DNA of 64,000 bases from Porodaedalea pini. Taxonomy: Eukaryota > Basidiomycota > Agaricomycetes > Hymenochaetales > Hymenochaetaceae. The position numbers and the translations under genes are program-made. Positions within the stretch are counted from its first letter, which is position 1. Each line of letters begins with the position of its first letter. This document shows, piece after piece, positions 47,791 to 61,368 of the stretch. The notes under the pieces are model-generated. The model was not told where the DNA came from and ran no database searches. It was given only the letters and a program-made list of their open reading frames with translations. The stretch lies in contig NBAY01000005.1 in assembly GCA_002794775.1 (NCBI GenBank), positions 992,001 to 1,056,000 on the forward strand. The letters are read 5' to 3'.

Positions 47791-50160
47791 CTATAGATCA
47801 ATTAACAACGCCTCTTTTCGTTCTGTCTGTTCAAGCCCCGGACCCGGCCCATATAACGGGAACGATTGCGGATTCGACGTAGGCGCGACAGGGAAATGAG
47901 GAAGCTGGGACTGGGACTGGGGCTGAGGCTGAGACTGAGACTGGACTTGTGGAGGGGGCGATTGGTAGTACTGTGCTTGTGTTTGTGGTTGAGATGGTGC
48001 GTGCGCATGCCCTTGAGCGTATGATGACTGCACGGATGGTGCATACGAAACTGTGTTTTGGCGTGAAAGAGGAGGCGAAGACTGCACGTATTGAGGCTGG
48101 GATGTAACGGCGGGTGTAGGTACGGGATACGGAGCAGATGAAGCAGGCTGAGGCGGTGGAGATTGAGCTGATGACATTGTTGGTGCAGGGGGTACGGGCT
48201 GTTGATACGGCGCATACTGCGTCGCGGGTGGAGCCTGCACTTGCTGCGGCAGCTGGTTTGGTGCGGGTGGAGGGGATGAGTAGTATTGAGCCGCGGCAGG
48301 TGCATATTGCTGTGGCGGCGCCTGCGATGCAGAACCGTACGATGATTGCCGAACAGGTGCGTAAGGAGTGTTGACGGGAGGTGGAGACTGTGATGCCTGT
48401 GGTAGACCATATGATGTTTGGCCATACGGCTGGGCTGTTGCTAGACCTGATTGACTAGGCACCCATTGGCCGTAAGATCCATCCACGGTGTTATATCTTG
48501 AAGGTTCCTGCTGTGGCACGGATCGCCAAGATGGACGTGATAACTGCTCAGTAAGAAGCTTATCGTAAAGCTTGACAGCTTGCGAGAGCTTGTCATGCAT
48601 ATCAGCCAGCGTTTCTAAGAGCTATCGTAAGTCACACAGGTCTATTGATAGCAGTAAAAGTACCCACTCTCTTTCCTATCTGCATCATCCAGCGATAGAG
48701 CCAGTTTGGGCCGCAATCCATTTGCCTTATCATACAGTTCATTCACTGCAGGGTAGCGAGCAATGTCACGCCCTCCGCGTGCCTCGACCTCCTGTACCGT
48801 CTGACTGAATGTCAGGATCACGTCGCTCTCGAGCGGCTGTAAATCATAGCTTGGCTGAGCCGGTGCAGCTACACTCGACGTCGCAGGATAGGAATGTGCT
48901 TGTGGGTATACGAAGCTTTGCGTCTCAGAGCGAGGGGTCTCGACAGGTATAGGCGCGCTCGCTCGGGGTGCATTCGCCTCTCGCAAAGACGCCTCAATCG
49001 CTGCTCGCAGTTCCGGGTCATTCTCCTCATCGTCACCTGCAGCAGGCCCGGCTGGACGTGTCGCGCGGTCGACGAGAGGTGGTTCAGACGATCGCCACTT
49101 CTCGTAATTTGATGACTCGGGCTGAGAAGGTGTATACCCCGGCCGATTATGGCGTCCATTGACACTTGCCGCTCCGACCTCCTCGAGAGAAAGCTGGATC
49201 GCGCGTTGAAGCTCTTCATCAGCGAGCTCGCGTCCCGAGCGATGACGTGGAGTCGAAAAGCTTCGGTGGTGCTTCTTGTCATCCTTCGGCATCTTGCTCC
49301 TCGTAAGCTTCACATGACAGGAATCACACACGCGAACTTCCTGTAGAATCCCAAAATGAGGGAGTGGAAGCATCTTGGACGAACACTGCTGGTCAAAGAC
49401 CTGACCGCAGTTCCGACAGTGGTGCTTGCGATTTGTAAACGAAAATGCTGTCCGACAGCGTAAGCAAACGTCCGAGTCTATCCATTCCGGCGCAGTCTGG
49501 GTATCCACCATCGCCGAGCTAGCCACCGCCAGATCCTTCGGAGGGAAGGAAAAACCTAGCGGCACAAATATATTAGCTTACGCACGCATCAACGATGATG
49601 ATCATGGGCGGCGTACCTTCGCTCTGCAATATTTTGTACACCTGTTCCACGTAAGACAAACTTGGCTTTCCTTCAAATGCAACGGACCAGTTCTGCACGT
49701 ATCGCAGAATCTTGTTCTTCACGTCAAGATTAAGCACAGGTATCTTGAGGATGGACACAAGATTATCCATGAACTCGCGCGAGGCGACTTCGACTAAGAA
49801 ATGATCGCCGCCATTCTTTACACATGTATCTGTTAACTGTGCATATAAAGTTAGATCGAATACTAGAATGGGTTTAGCAGCCCACATACGCTTAGAGCAA
49901 GGAGCTGTACGTTCGGATTTTTGTGGTTGAGGCGTCGTTTGAGAGCACGCATCGCGTCTTTCGGTGGCACAGACTTGGAGCGTATCTGGTCAGATATCTC
50001 GAGGTTTAATGCGATGTCCTCTGTGCCGGTTGGAAGCAGCTCAGACGTCGCCTTGTCTGCATAGTTGTGAGTCCACAGTCCACAGCGCTTGGTATCGTAA
50101 GCACGTACCGATTGCTTCGTCGACCTGCGTTGAGCCCCATAACCAGCCAGCCAACGACAT
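47791..50160 (-). CDS. VPS27: Vps27/Hrs, ESCRT-0 subunit
   Basis: It binds ubiquitinated cargo and PtdIns3P on endosomes and recruits ESCRT-I. Reading from 50160: [17 protein letters not shown], a VHS domain ([59 protein letters not shown]), then a FYVE zinc finger ([27 protein letters not shown]) with the lipid-binding RKHHCR. Two ubiquitin-interacting motifs follow ([14 protein letters not shown] and [14 protein letters not shown]), then the GAT-like helical part that pairs with Hse1, and a long Pro/Gln/Ser/Tyr-rich tail. The last residues are KEALLIDL, similar to a clathrin box. Introns are short with normal borders. It shares a 265-bp divergent promoter with CAND1. Confidence 0.95.
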
Positions 50161-50425
50161 CGTTGTTTAGAAAAGGATCTCTGCACGCTGTTGTTTATGG
50201 CCTATATGTCGTTGTTGAATTGTTCGTCGTGGTAGACACGCAAGCTGCTTGAGCTGCGCGAATCTGCGCACTGTGACGTATTTGGTACGTGACCAAGCCC
50301 AAGTCACCGTGATCGGCGCATAATCGCGTTCTAAAATGGAGATACGCCACGCCTGGTACAGTGGTAGTCGCGTCTTTCATCTCGTCCATCATCTCGTCGC
50401 ATTTATCCTCCAATTACTTTACAAG
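50161..50425. promoter_or_regulatory. Shared divergent promoter of VPS27 and CAND1
   Basis: Only 265 bp separate the two start codons, which point away from each other. No TATA box is evident. Confidence 0.6.
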
Positions 50426-53400
50426 ATGACGAAAACGTACCTAATGAATAGTCTCATCGAGAAGGTATTCTAGATTATCTTGATACATATGTATTTATTG
50501 ACATCTATTTCTTCACAGATGCAGTCGCACGACCAGGACCATAGGTGCGCGTGCCTCGCTCTATGCACAAAGCAATTTCATTGACGATCATCCGCAGATT
50601 TATGGGTCTGCAAGATCTTATGTCTGAAATCAAGCAAGATTCGGGTAGCTTTTACGGTGACGAGACGATGGAGTACAAAGTCTTGCAACACGTTCTGAAG
50701 CTCGTTGAGGATAAGATATCCGAAGTCAAGAATCAAGCTGTTAAATGGTGGGCAAGCTATGCTCTACGCGTTGTGATATACTGACTTTTACAAGTTTGGG
50801 TGTACTCATCAAGATCGTGCGGGAGAACCAGATGGAGTTCATTATCGAGAAGCTCATTGACTTTTCGGGTAGCAAGGACGAGGAACTGCGGGATATCGCG
50901 GGTCTCGGTACGTGTTAAATGCATGTTTTCTCGTGTCTAACTGACTCAGTGTTGCACAGCACTCAAAACAATTACTGCCGAGCTCCCTCAGGATAGTAAT
51001 CTCGCCCCGAGAGCTTGTGCAAACTTGACGCCAAAGCTCCTTAATCAGGTCCAGAACGTACGTCGCGTGGATAATACTTATCAAGACGAAGCTTAATCTA
51101 CCTCTAGCCTGCCACACCCCCAGAAACGCTCATTGAGACACTGTCGATTCTTTCAATCCTTATTACGCGTTTTCCCGCACAACTCTCAAGTCCCGACCTC
51201 TCGCCACAACCCGTGCCGGCACTCACCCCACTGCTCGGGCACTCGCGTCCTGCAGTGCGCAAACGCGCAATTCTCACGCTTGCGCAGTTCTTGCCTTCGG
51301 CGCAGCAGGCACTCTTTGACGACCTCGTCAACTCTACTGTGCTGCCTGGGCTGCGCAATGAGAGCAGCTCAACAGCGGCACTCGAGCAACAGCGAACAAA
51401 CGTGCAGCTAGTCGCCGCCATCGCGCGTCATTCGCCCGGCCGCATTGTTGTCGTATTGGATTCAATTGTCCCCGCTGTACTCAAGGCGGCAGCACGTGAA
51501 GATGACGAGTTGCGCGAATATGCATTACAGGCACTTGAGGTATTCGTGCTTCGCTGCCCGAGTGAGATCACTCCTTTTCTCGGTCAGGTCGTTCAAACGG
51601 GAACAAAGCTTATCAAGTACGATCCTAACTACGCGGGATTCGATGACGAAGAGGACACTGAGATGGCTGACGCAGACGAGGACGATGAGGACGAAGACGA
51701 CGACTTGGACTATTCCGACGATGAAGACACATCTTACAAAATCAGACGTTCTGCCACAAAGCTTCTTGCCGCCCTCATTGAGACGCGGCCAGAAATGCTC
51801 GCATCGCTTTACAAAGACGTGTCACCTGTACTTATCCAGCGTTTCGGTGATCGCGAAGAAACCGTGCGTCTAGAAGTCTGGGCGACGTACGGGGCTCTGC
51901 TCAGCCAGACAAAAGTATATGGTGGCGTGCCGCAATCGTCAAGCTTCGTAGACTCCCCCGGCGTTGGTGGCAAGCGTAAGCGCACGACAAGTGGCACGAA
52001 CGGAATGGACGTCGAAGTGTCTGAATCTCCCGCTATGCTGCTCAAAGCGCAGGTGCCTTCACTCGCAAAGGCCTTGCTCGGCCAGCTGCGAAGCTCGAAG
52101 ACCCCGTCACCGGTCCTTCAGGCGGCCTTCACGCTCCTTAACCAGTTGATTGACGTTCTTCCTGGCAGTCTCTCAGCCCACTCAGGACCCATCGCATCGG
52201 CAGCTCAAGCCGTCCTAAAACAGAGCCCAACTACGTCTAGCATTGCGCTACACACAACTTGTCTCGCCTTTCTCACGGCATTTTTCGCGTCACATCCACC
52301 CTCAGCGCTTTCGAATATTCCTGAGATCACCTCGGCACTACTTAAGGAGCTTGGCGAGCGCCATCCTCGCCTTATCGCAGAGACCTTCCGCACTCTTTCG
52401 GCACTCCTGAACATGCTGCGACCAGTGCAGGGCACGGATTTGCAATGGGTCGAAAGCGTGTATGATGGTGCGGTGCAGCGCCTGCGTAGCGCGGACACAG
52501 ATGCAGAGGTGCGTGCTCGTGCGGAAGTGTGCATGGGTGATTTGTGGGTCTGTGCGACAGATGTTGTACGTACAAAAGATGGTCGAGAATGGGATGCGAT
52601 GTGTCGTACGACAGGTCGCATGGAAGGCGCGGTGCAGGTGGTGATGCGCGTCGCGCGTGAAGTCGATGTCGGCAATGCCTGGATCAACGGCTCGATTGAA
52701 TGGCTGCTTGGTGTTCTTAGAAGAGCGGGCAAGACTGGCAAGAGCGACGCGTTCAACTGTCTAGAGGTCCTGCTTAAGAAGTACATCAGTTCGTGTCGAA
52801 CTTATGATCGTGCCTGACTTTGGTTTTGTTAGGTTTGACAATGGTGTCCCAGCGGACTTGGTCCCAATCATCGTAGATCAGATGAAACCTTACATCTCCA
52901 CCAACGACATCGCCCTCTTCTCACACGCACTGTCCGTGCTAGCTCTGCTCTTACAACTCGCCCCGGATCAGACATACCCTGCCGTCGAGTCAGAGTACCT
53001 CAAAGACATTTACAATATTGCACATTCGCCCCTTCTCTCTGGCGCATCGCTCGACGCGCTACTCATTTTCTTCGCACAACTCGTTAAGGCTGATACCGAG
53101 ATCGCGACGCACGTCATTCCGAACCTTACGATCCCGCTGCAGAAGCAGAAGAAAGGTGATGCGTCGTATGCGAACATAGCGAAATGCATCGGCGTAATCG
53201 TGCGCTGCCATCCATCTTTGGCTGCTGGGACAATCGCTGAATTCTCGAAGGCTTTGAAGGTGATCTTGAGTATTCAATTAAGGTTCGAAAAGGCTAAATC
53301 GCAGTCACTGCTTATACAGAAGGGTTCGAAGGCGAGCAACACGCAGATCGTGCTCAATCTACTCGTCCTCGGCGAAATCGGGCGTACAATGTGCGTAACT

Positions 53401-54843
53401 CATGCCATACACCACCATTATGCTAATCCTTTTCAATTAGCGACTTCGCTCAACAGAAGGACATGTTCAACACGGCTATCGATCTCCTTGGCTCGACGGA
53501 TGAGGAAATCAGAAGCGCAGCTTCGTTTGCCACGGGTAAGGTTAGCTTCAGTAAATTGATAGCATTTCGTTAATTGTTTTTAACAGGTAACATCGCTGTC
53601 GGCAATCTTCACCTATTTTTACCTTCTATCGTCAAGCTAGTGCAAACGGATAAAGAGAAGCGACTCCTAGCCCTCCATGCTCTCAAGGAGGTCAGTTCCT
53701 TAGCCATCTATATTTTGCTTCATTCCTGACGAACACCCATCTACTTAGGTGGTGAGCAACTGCCCCTCGGGACAACTGGAGAGCGTCGCAGAAACAATTT
53801 GGATTCCTTTGTTCCAAGACTCGGCGAACTCGGAAGAATCTACGAGAAACGTCGCTGCGGCATGCCTGGGCAAGCTTACCACTACAAATCCTTCAAGATA
53901 CCTGCCTCAACTCCAGGTTAGCGTTTCACTGTCTCAGTCATGAAAGTGAAGCTTATAACTCTGGCAAGGCTCGTATCCACGACGAGAACGTAGCTGCGAG
54001 AGCAACTGTCATTGCTGCGATCCGTTACACGTTCGCCGATGCGCAGCATTCCTACGATGAGCTTCTTTTAGCTCTCATCCCAGATTTCTTGGCAGCCATG
54101 GTCGATGAAGATCTCGTACGTAGTGCACTTTTCTCAGACATCAATTAATCTAATTGCACCTTTCTCCATAGACTGTTAGGCGACTTGCTATGTCTGCGCT
54201 TAACTCTGCAGCAAGGCACAAACCCCAACTCATACGCGACCAGCTCTACGCTCTGCTTCCCAATCTCTATAAGGAGACGCACGTGAAGCCGGAGCTCATT
54301 CGGACAGTGCAGATGGGCCCATGGACACACAAGGTCGATGACGGTCTCGAGGCGCGCAAGACTGCTTACGAGACGATGTACACACTTGTACGCGCCTTAT
54401 TTATCATTTCATCGAATAGCCGACACTCAACTGTTTGATTGTGCTCATGCGCACAGCTCGATACTTGCCTTTCGAAATTAGACCTGCACGAATTCCTCGG
54501 CCGCATCGTGGCCGGTCTCTCAGACGACGCAGATGAAATCAAAGTGCTTGCGCACATGATGCTCTTCCGCCTTTCCAGCGTCGCGCCGACCGCGCTCGCA
54601 CAGCGGCTGGATGAGATCACGCCACCTCTCGAAAAGACGATGAAGGGCCCGACGGTGACGAAAGACACCGTGAAGCAGGACCTCGAGCGCGCGGCAGAGC
54701 TCCAGCGCAGTACGTTACGTGCTGCTGCGGCGTTGCACAAGTGCACGCCGACCGGTGCATCGGCGCGCTTCGATGCATTCGTCGAGGAGATTCAAAAGGG
54801 GCAGCTGGGCGGGGAGTTCAAGGAGCTCTCTAGTGGACGTTGA
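50426..54843 (+). CDS. CAND1: Cullin-associated NEDD8-dissociated protein 1 (TIP120)
   Basis: CAND1 binds un-neddylated cullins and exchanges substrate receptors on SCF ligases. The protein starts MTKTYLMNSLIEKMQSHDQDHR and is built of HEAT repeats. Typical segments: FMGLQDLMSEIKQDSGSF, EYKVLQHVLKLVEDKISEVKNQAVK, RENQMEFIIEKL, LAPRACANLTPKLLNQ, PVPALTPLLGHSRPAVRKRAI, the conserved LIKYDPNY followed by an acidic loop (DEEDTEMADADEDDEDED) and DEDTSYKIRRSATKLLAALIETRPEM. Later come FDNGVPADLVPIIVDQMKPYI, LGEIGR, AIDLLGSTDEEIRSAASFATGNIAVGN, and near the end ELIRTVQMGPWTHKVDDGLEARKTAYE, the most conserved CAND1 stretch. About a dozen short introns are present. The length (about 1,250 residues) fits the family. 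Confidence 0.96.
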
Positions 54844-55136
54844 TTGAGAGGACGCATGCATGCACGACAAGCTGGAAGGTTAAGGCCCCAAGAGGCATGG
54901 TAGCCATGTATTGAGAATAATTGCTGACCATTCTGTTATATCCTCTGTAGCACAACTCATTTCTTGATCTGACAATGCAGCACGAATCAATGTTAATTCC
55001 TATTACGAATTCCAATACAAAACTTTGTATACACCTGTAAAAGAAAAAGAAAACACCGCAGAATCGCAAGTTCATATCTGACAACCAGCCATATTCACTA
55101 TTGACATGTACCGAAATCCTAAAGTCCCGAATGATG
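54844..55136. other. Convergent 3' region, 293 bp
   Basis: Separates the 3' ends of CAND1 and the proline dehydrogenase. Nothing else seen. Confidence 0.5.
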
Positions 55137-57528
55137 TCATGCAAAAAGACTGTAGAAACGTTTCGCGATCTCTGACCCAGCGCGTTGGCGCTCCTCTCTG
55201 GCCACGCCGTTGCCCAGCACAGACTTGTTCTCGATAGCGCGCCGACCGAGATATGGCATGACTTCTGGGAGCATGCCGTACGGGACGTACCTGATAGTTG
55301 TCTTATCAGAAGAAAAGAAGTGGGAGAAGATAATGAGAGCTCACTTTATAACAAATGGCTCGGCAGAACGAGTCCTCTCGACCAGATAATCAGTTAATGC
55401 GTCACGCATCCCTTTCATAAATTCATCAGCCACTGTTCATCTTCCAAATGGAAATTCACGCACCGTAAAGCTGCCCAAGCGTGACACGCTCCGCCGCGTC
55501 GTCCGCGATGCGCACCACCTCCGCGCCCCCCTCATACATACGCGTCGCGATGCCCTCGTGTACGAGCGCATCGAGGATGACATCACAGCTGCCCCAGTTG
55601 TGTGTGCCGAACAGGATGCCCAGCTTCGGGATCGCAAGCACAGGCCCCCTCTTATTCGCGCTCCCAAGCCCAATTCGCTCGGCATTCACTTCCGCAAGCT
55701 CCGCTGCAACGCGCCCAACGAGCATGCGCGCACACGCATTGTAACACGCGTCCGTCTCCGGCTTGGTCTCCCACACGGGTGGGAGCGCCTCGGGTGAGAT
55801 GCTGAGCGAGGACAAGCCCGAGATGGCGCTGACAGCCGCCTTGCCCTCTGAATCCACGAGCCTTCGAGTCGCATGCGCAGACACCTCGAATGGGTGGTAT
55901 GCCCCACGCACGAGCTTTACGCCGAGTGCGAAGTTGCCAGCTTCTGCGTCGAGGAGAGATTGGGCGAGGTGCTCTGGTGTTCTGTGCAATTCAAATTTCG
56001 AACCATAGTTTGAGTTTGAAATCAGTAAATAGTATGTGACGAAAAACAGACGACAAAGTGTGTGTACCTTCGCAAATACGCCTGGAACGTGCCATATATG
56101 AGAGGTTGTACCGAGCTCTCCTCTCCTGCAGATCTAGAGGGGGCCAGAAATCTCTTCCCTACTGCGCGTGAGAGCACTGAGGGTGAAGTCTTTGCAGGGA
56201 GACGATTGAATTCAGCCATTAGAGCCAGCTGATATGCGTCGATAGCAGGCTGCTCGATGTCGTCAGCGACACACTCTCAAACCAAAGGGGGTCAGAAGTG
56301 CATACTTGATACCAGCTAGAATACAGATCCGATATCAGAACATAAGAGGACTACGAGCATGAAGAAAACTTGCTCACCTATGTTCTGCATCAATAATAAT
56401 CTTAACGCCTCTCTCTTTCGCTCTTTGACAGACTCTAAACAAATCCTCTTTCAGTTCTCTCAACGCATCTAGATCCTCCTTCGACAGGGGACACGTCTCA
56501 GGAAGGTCCAGCGGATCGAGGTTGAGGACGGCAAAGTCCGACGGCCGCGGTGAGCCAGGGAAGCAGATTGGGCGGGCCGATGGTGGACGCGTGTCCACCA
56601 GGTGCTTGGAGAAGTTGATAAGCGTCTGGGCGTCTGGGAGAAGCGCGGTCTTCCAAGAGGGCACAGAATGCATAATAAGGCTAGCTCAACTCATCTAAAA
56701 ATAAGAGGGGTTAGGCGTACCAACTTTACAGCGACCCACGTCCTTCTTCCGGTCGTAGCCGTCGCGTCCTTCCCGCGACCCCTTCGTTCGTCCTCAAAAT
56801 CGGCAGCAACGTCGATGCATCGTATCATCTCATCCACGATGCGTTTGTGCACGGGTTGGGTGTGGCCCGATTCTGGGCCTTGAGCCTTGACCTTCCCTGC
56901 AGCCTCGTCTTCGTCGACTTCAACACTGTAAGCGAACAGAGCACCCTTATTCTCCGCGCGGAGCTGTTCAAGAAGAGGGACCGTCTCCAGCGCGGTATCA
57001 CCGCCGACGAACTATATCCTGACAAATGAATAACGAGTCTATTTAGAGAGATGAGGACGTGTAACCCACCTGAGAGAAGAAAGTCGCCCGCACAAACACC
57101 TCCGTAATGTAGTTGACTCCGGGTACGGACATCAGGGCCGACAGGATTGAAGGTGAGTAGTCCACCAGCATCGGGACGGAGCACATCGAATACACGACGT
57201 ACGACCGGAGCAGCGCTCCCAGAGGGGTCGGCCGTCGGCGGAACTGCTGCTCGACGCTCCGATCCTCGTCGTGTGCGTCGGCGCGCACAGGTCTCTGCCA
57301 GTAGAGGTACCCTGAGCTTCCCAGTGTACCAGCGACGACGAGCGTGCGGAGCCGTAAAGGCCTGGAGTGCGCATGTACGCCGGGCCGAGGTCCCGTCGAG
57401 GTCATTGATAGTGAACGCCGGCCAGCGCTTAGTGAAAAAGACAGCCTTTGAAAATCCGAGATGGCTCTTCGACGAGCAGTTGAGATCATCGCGGTACGAG
57501 TCAAAGGGTTGAGCACGACTCGGAGCAT
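55137..57528 (-). CDS. Proline dehydrogenase, mitochondrial, copy 1
   Basis: An FAD enzyme of the mitochondrial inner membrane that oxidises proline to P5C, the first step of proline use as nitrogen source. From 57528 the Arg/Ser-rich N-terminus (MLRVVLNPLTRTAMISTARRRA) looks like a mitochondrial presequence, followed by TLVVAGTLGSSGYLYW. Core segments: LRSYVVYSMCSVPMLVDYSP, FVGGDTALETVPLLEQL, ERGVKIIIDAEHR, PLIYGTFQAYLRR, FALGVKLVRGAYHPFE, PKLGILFGTHNWGS, and the flavin-pocket box YVPYGMLPEVMPYLGRRAIEN near the C-terminus. Introns have ordinary borders. The stop is TGA at 55137-55139 (on the minus strand). A second copy starts at 63634 in the opposite direction. Confidence 0.95.
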
Positions 57529-58534
57529 GAGTGTCTAGCAGAAGCCGAATAAATTGAAGTACTGGGTGTTGACTGATAGCGGCAGGCATCGTGATAGGAA
57601 GCAAGATAACAAATAATTCCGTACTCTTCACTCAGTTCCATTTTCCACCTGCGTTTTGTGAAGAGTTATTCACCTTTGATCATGTTGATTTGGTCATGAG
57701 CTGCCGGTGAGCAAAACTTGCGGGAAAATTCTGGAGCAAGTAGCGTAAACTCCAAGAATGTAAAGACTCCAGCGTGCTTTAGAAGCTGAAGTGCGAAGGG
57801 AACGTGTTACTTGTTCAAAGTTCATGCGAGATCTCAAGGCACAGATGTCCAGCTCGAAGGAAAAGACATTCCAGTTACAACGATGGGCTTTTGATAGAAC
57901 ATACTAAGGAGTCAGGACAGTAGTAAGAAGGTAACTGACTCCGAGTCGGAATCTCAGACTAAACTTGGAAGTTCCGTCACGTCACAGGGAAGGAATGTAG
58001 CACGTGATGCTCAGCCTTCGCTTCATTTCGCTTCTCACCGCACGTAGTTTCGGTCTCTGCTCTCTAAGAATCTTGTCCTGCCAGCGTTTCGAGCTACCAA
58101 CTCGCCGGTTAGTGCTCAGAAAGACAAATAGTCCTGAACATATGCGCTAGAGCTTTGTGTTGAGCAAGGTCATTTACTGTCATAATAATAATTTCGACTT
58201 CCCCGTCTTTCACTTAAGCTGGCACTGCTGGCACTATCGACCAAATCTTGACACTTGTTCAAAGCAGCATCAAAACACTGATCCCTTGTATCGTTCGATT
58301 CATGCTCTCAGACAGCCCTGCCAATGCCCTTGCATCGTTGATTACTTCGCTAGTCTAAACAAGCCATTATAAGTCACCAAAGCTTTGTTCTCAAGAGTTT
58401 TCTAAAGTTAGTCGATTAGCGCTCGGGCACGAGTCAAAAGCATGCGGTGCCTCTGAAAAGTAGGCCGCAATAAGCGCTTTACTGGCGCTCATCTCTATCC
58501 TCCACCTTCTGACGTCAGCTCGCTCAGGAGAACA
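57529..58534. other. Intergenic, 1.0 kb, nothing recognised
   Basis: No family-like frame on either strand. Contains CACGTGA at about 58002. Confidence 0.45.
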
Positions 58535-61368
58535 ATGGCATTCCGCCTCCCGAAAGATTTTCTCTTGAACTTGGTGACTTTGTGCTGTAAATGGGTACCT
58601 TGTTCTCTTTGGGGCCTTCTCGACCTCCTCTTAACAGCCCCACACATACTCCGGACTCTCTGCTTGAGCCAACGAACATCAGATGACGGAAAGGACGTAA
58701 GCGACCATGGTTTGGGACAACGGAGAAATAGTGAGTTGATCAAGGCCATCGATGACACTTAACATTAAGATTGATTTTAGTGAATGACGATCTCGTCTTG
58801 TACTCCAATGAGCCTGGGCAATTCTTTCCTGGCTCGTCACAGCGTGGCAAGTCATGACCATATTATTTCTTCTTCACGTTCATTCTAATATGTGACTGTA
58901 GTGATAGTGGATGAACCTGAGCCACTTGAGGAGGCCAGATGAGATTTGGAACCACTTAGGGAGATCAGGCAAGGTTTAGAGCCACCTGGACAAGACAGAA
59001 TGCTCAGGCCAGTTCTACCATCTGAGAGGTGTAGGTATGACCAGAACATTATAATGTATGTCTTTCACTTTCTTCAATGCATAATACTATCTCTCTATTC
59101 TATCAATGAATGCAAGAAAATCCAATGAAGGGCCCTGGATTTTTGAGCCTCTGGACACACTTTCAATCAATGAGTGAGATTGTTTTACCACAGTCTTCCA
59201 CATTAGTGTTTCTCATCCGCACAGACCAAATGATGTACTGCATTGGAAGTATTATGTCCACCCAGAAGGCCAGCCCTACTACTATAATATGCGGGATTCA
59301 CATCAATTTTCCTACGTCATGGAAGAAAACCTCAATGAGGCGGATATCCTTGCGGAGGTCGAACTATTTCTGCACATGGTCGAGAGAAAAGCCAGCATCT
59401 TCAGTAAAGGAGGAAAGCCCCCTAATAATGCCGAAGTATTTCTTCATATTGAAGAGGAAGCATGGTCATATTATATGGTAGATCTGGATCGACATTGCGT
59501 ATTTTGGCTCGACAATTTTGATTTTTCGCTCCGTGTACACGACGCATATGGTATTGAAGCGCGGAAACATCTTAGTGAGTTGGATAAGCTGCGTCTACAT
59601 TTCTACTGACCCTCAATTCAAAGAACATGCACTCGAATTTGAGTTCTGGCAGCACATTGAACATTTTCCCAATCACCGTCAACTCTCAGAAGGAGCTATG
59701 CTCGAACTCTTAGGTATTCTCAATTACAATGCTGTAGGGATGTCATCCATACATGATTTCTCATGACCCGCTTTGCAACTTACATGGATGCTTTCAGATA
59801 GTACGACTTCTCCCGAATCTACTGCACCACACACCGATCAAGATTTGCAGACCCTCATAGAATCTATCAGTAATTTATGAGGTCTGTTCTCATCATACTG
59901 TTGCTATTCAAATAATGATGCTTTAAGGTGTAGACTTGCAAAATGCCGGTTGCCCTTCAAGCTATGCTCTTGCAAGCACAGGTGCGCCCATCCTCCGTCT
60001 AACGCTTGGACTCACCGCTAAGTTCACAGTACAGCTCGTCCGATGGCTATCATAGGTACAATAAAGTCTCACCATGATTGACGATCAATACGACCTCTGA
60101 CAAATGCATCAGCATACGAGCGTCATCGTAATTTCTACGGATTTCACGGGGCACGTCTGTCATTATGGCAGAGCATTCGCGATGAGAGACTCAAAAAACG
60201 CTCGCTGCTTGCGAAATTACTCGTCCCACTTCTGTTCTTCCAGCCCGAGAGACACCTTGCGACCCTCGAGCGCATTTATGTGGACGGCTTGATCGAAATG
60301 AGACACTGGATAGTATTCCAGGAGAAGCTTGAGCGTGACTCAGCGAGTTTCGTGATTTTTGTGAGTTCGTCCACTTAGGTTTCCTTGTCCTCGATTTGGC
60401 TTGAACTTTTGCCACCTGTATTACCGCAGTCGACCGTACTTTTAGCTGTTGATACATCCTTCTTGGCTATTCCAAGCGTGTTATCTTCCAATGGATCACA
60501 GGTTTGGGCGTCACCGGCTTCAACTGCAGGGCTGGTGTCCATAATCGCATGCATCGGAAGCATCGTCATCGGTCTTCTTCTCACTCGGCAAGAGCGTATT
60601 GAGTCTCAAGGGAAGATCGATTCATATAAATATCCGGCCTCCGTAGCGGTTTCCGGTGAGTGCCATATCCTGAATGGGCGGACTCTCTCCGCAGTACCCT
60701 TTCGCCAACCTTTTGGCTATCCATAGAATACCTTCATCGCAAGGGAAGCTCGCAACTCGGACTCGAAATTCTGGCTATCCAATATAGTTTGCCTTATGCC
60801 TTACTTCTTTGGGGGTACGCTCACAAAACCAATTTCTATTGCTGTTATTTGCGCTTACTGTTCTTGAACGTTCTTAGTTTGCTGGCCTTTCTCATCTATT
60901 GCTATCGTCTGTTTCTTCAATGCTGAAGGCTCTGAAAATATTCCTTCGCGTTCGTTATACGCAATCGCATGGCTGGTCGTTGTGATCCTGGTGCTTTGGA
61001 CGACATTCACTGGTTGGGAAATATCTTCCAGAAGGTCCTGGCTCGACTTCATTCCCGTCGATTCTTTTCGGGACGGCTTAGCTTGGCTAATGATAAGGAT
61101 GACTGCACTAGTTATGAGGCTGAGACGACAGAAGATTGCCCTTCTCACCATAGGGTGGGGCAGGATTTTCCCGTGGGCTAGGCGGACGGAACAGGATGCT
61201 GAAACAGGCTGGTCTGTCCCAGCCGTTTTCACTTTGAATATTTATGATGAGGACCCGCGGCCAGAATACGACGTCGAGCTTCAAAGGATGGATCCTATAC
61301 ACAGGCGCGAGATGCCACACAGGCGAACGGAGGTGTCACCAAGCAGGCTAACTGATGCACACCAGTAA
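58535..61368 (+). pseudogene. WW-like / multi-TM protein gene, probably damaged
   Basis: Pieces in order: a possible N-terminal exon MAFRLPKDFLLN; a Glu/Pro-rich stretch EPLREIRQGLEPP; a WW-domain-like half WKYYVHPEGQPYYYN; NEADILAEVELFLHMVE; YYMVDLDRHCVFWLDNFDF; FEFWQHIEHFPNHRQLSEGAML; FYGFHGARLSLW; LLAKLLVPLLFFQPERHL; then TM segments STVLLAVDTSFLAIPSV, IIACIGSIVIGLLLT, AIQYSLPYALLLWG, SLYAIAWLVVVILVLW; and a charged tail to TAA at 61366. This layout is a recurrent agaricomycete family of unknown role. Two possible lesions are a TGA at 58940-58942, inside the Glu/Pro-rich stretch, and a 2-nt loss near 60885 relative to the copy at the left edge of the window. Exon borders are unsure, so a working gene is not excluded. 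Confidence 0.55.

Noticed and set aside
52205..52786. Minus-strand frames inside CAND1 and RPB1
   Set aside because: They are antisense shadows produced by codon bias in long GC-rich exons. No family resemblance.
57960..58010. Possible tRNA-like sequence around GGTAACTGACTCC
   Set aside because: No cloverleaf could be drawn and no A/B box pair was found. No tRNA genes were recognised anywhere in the window.
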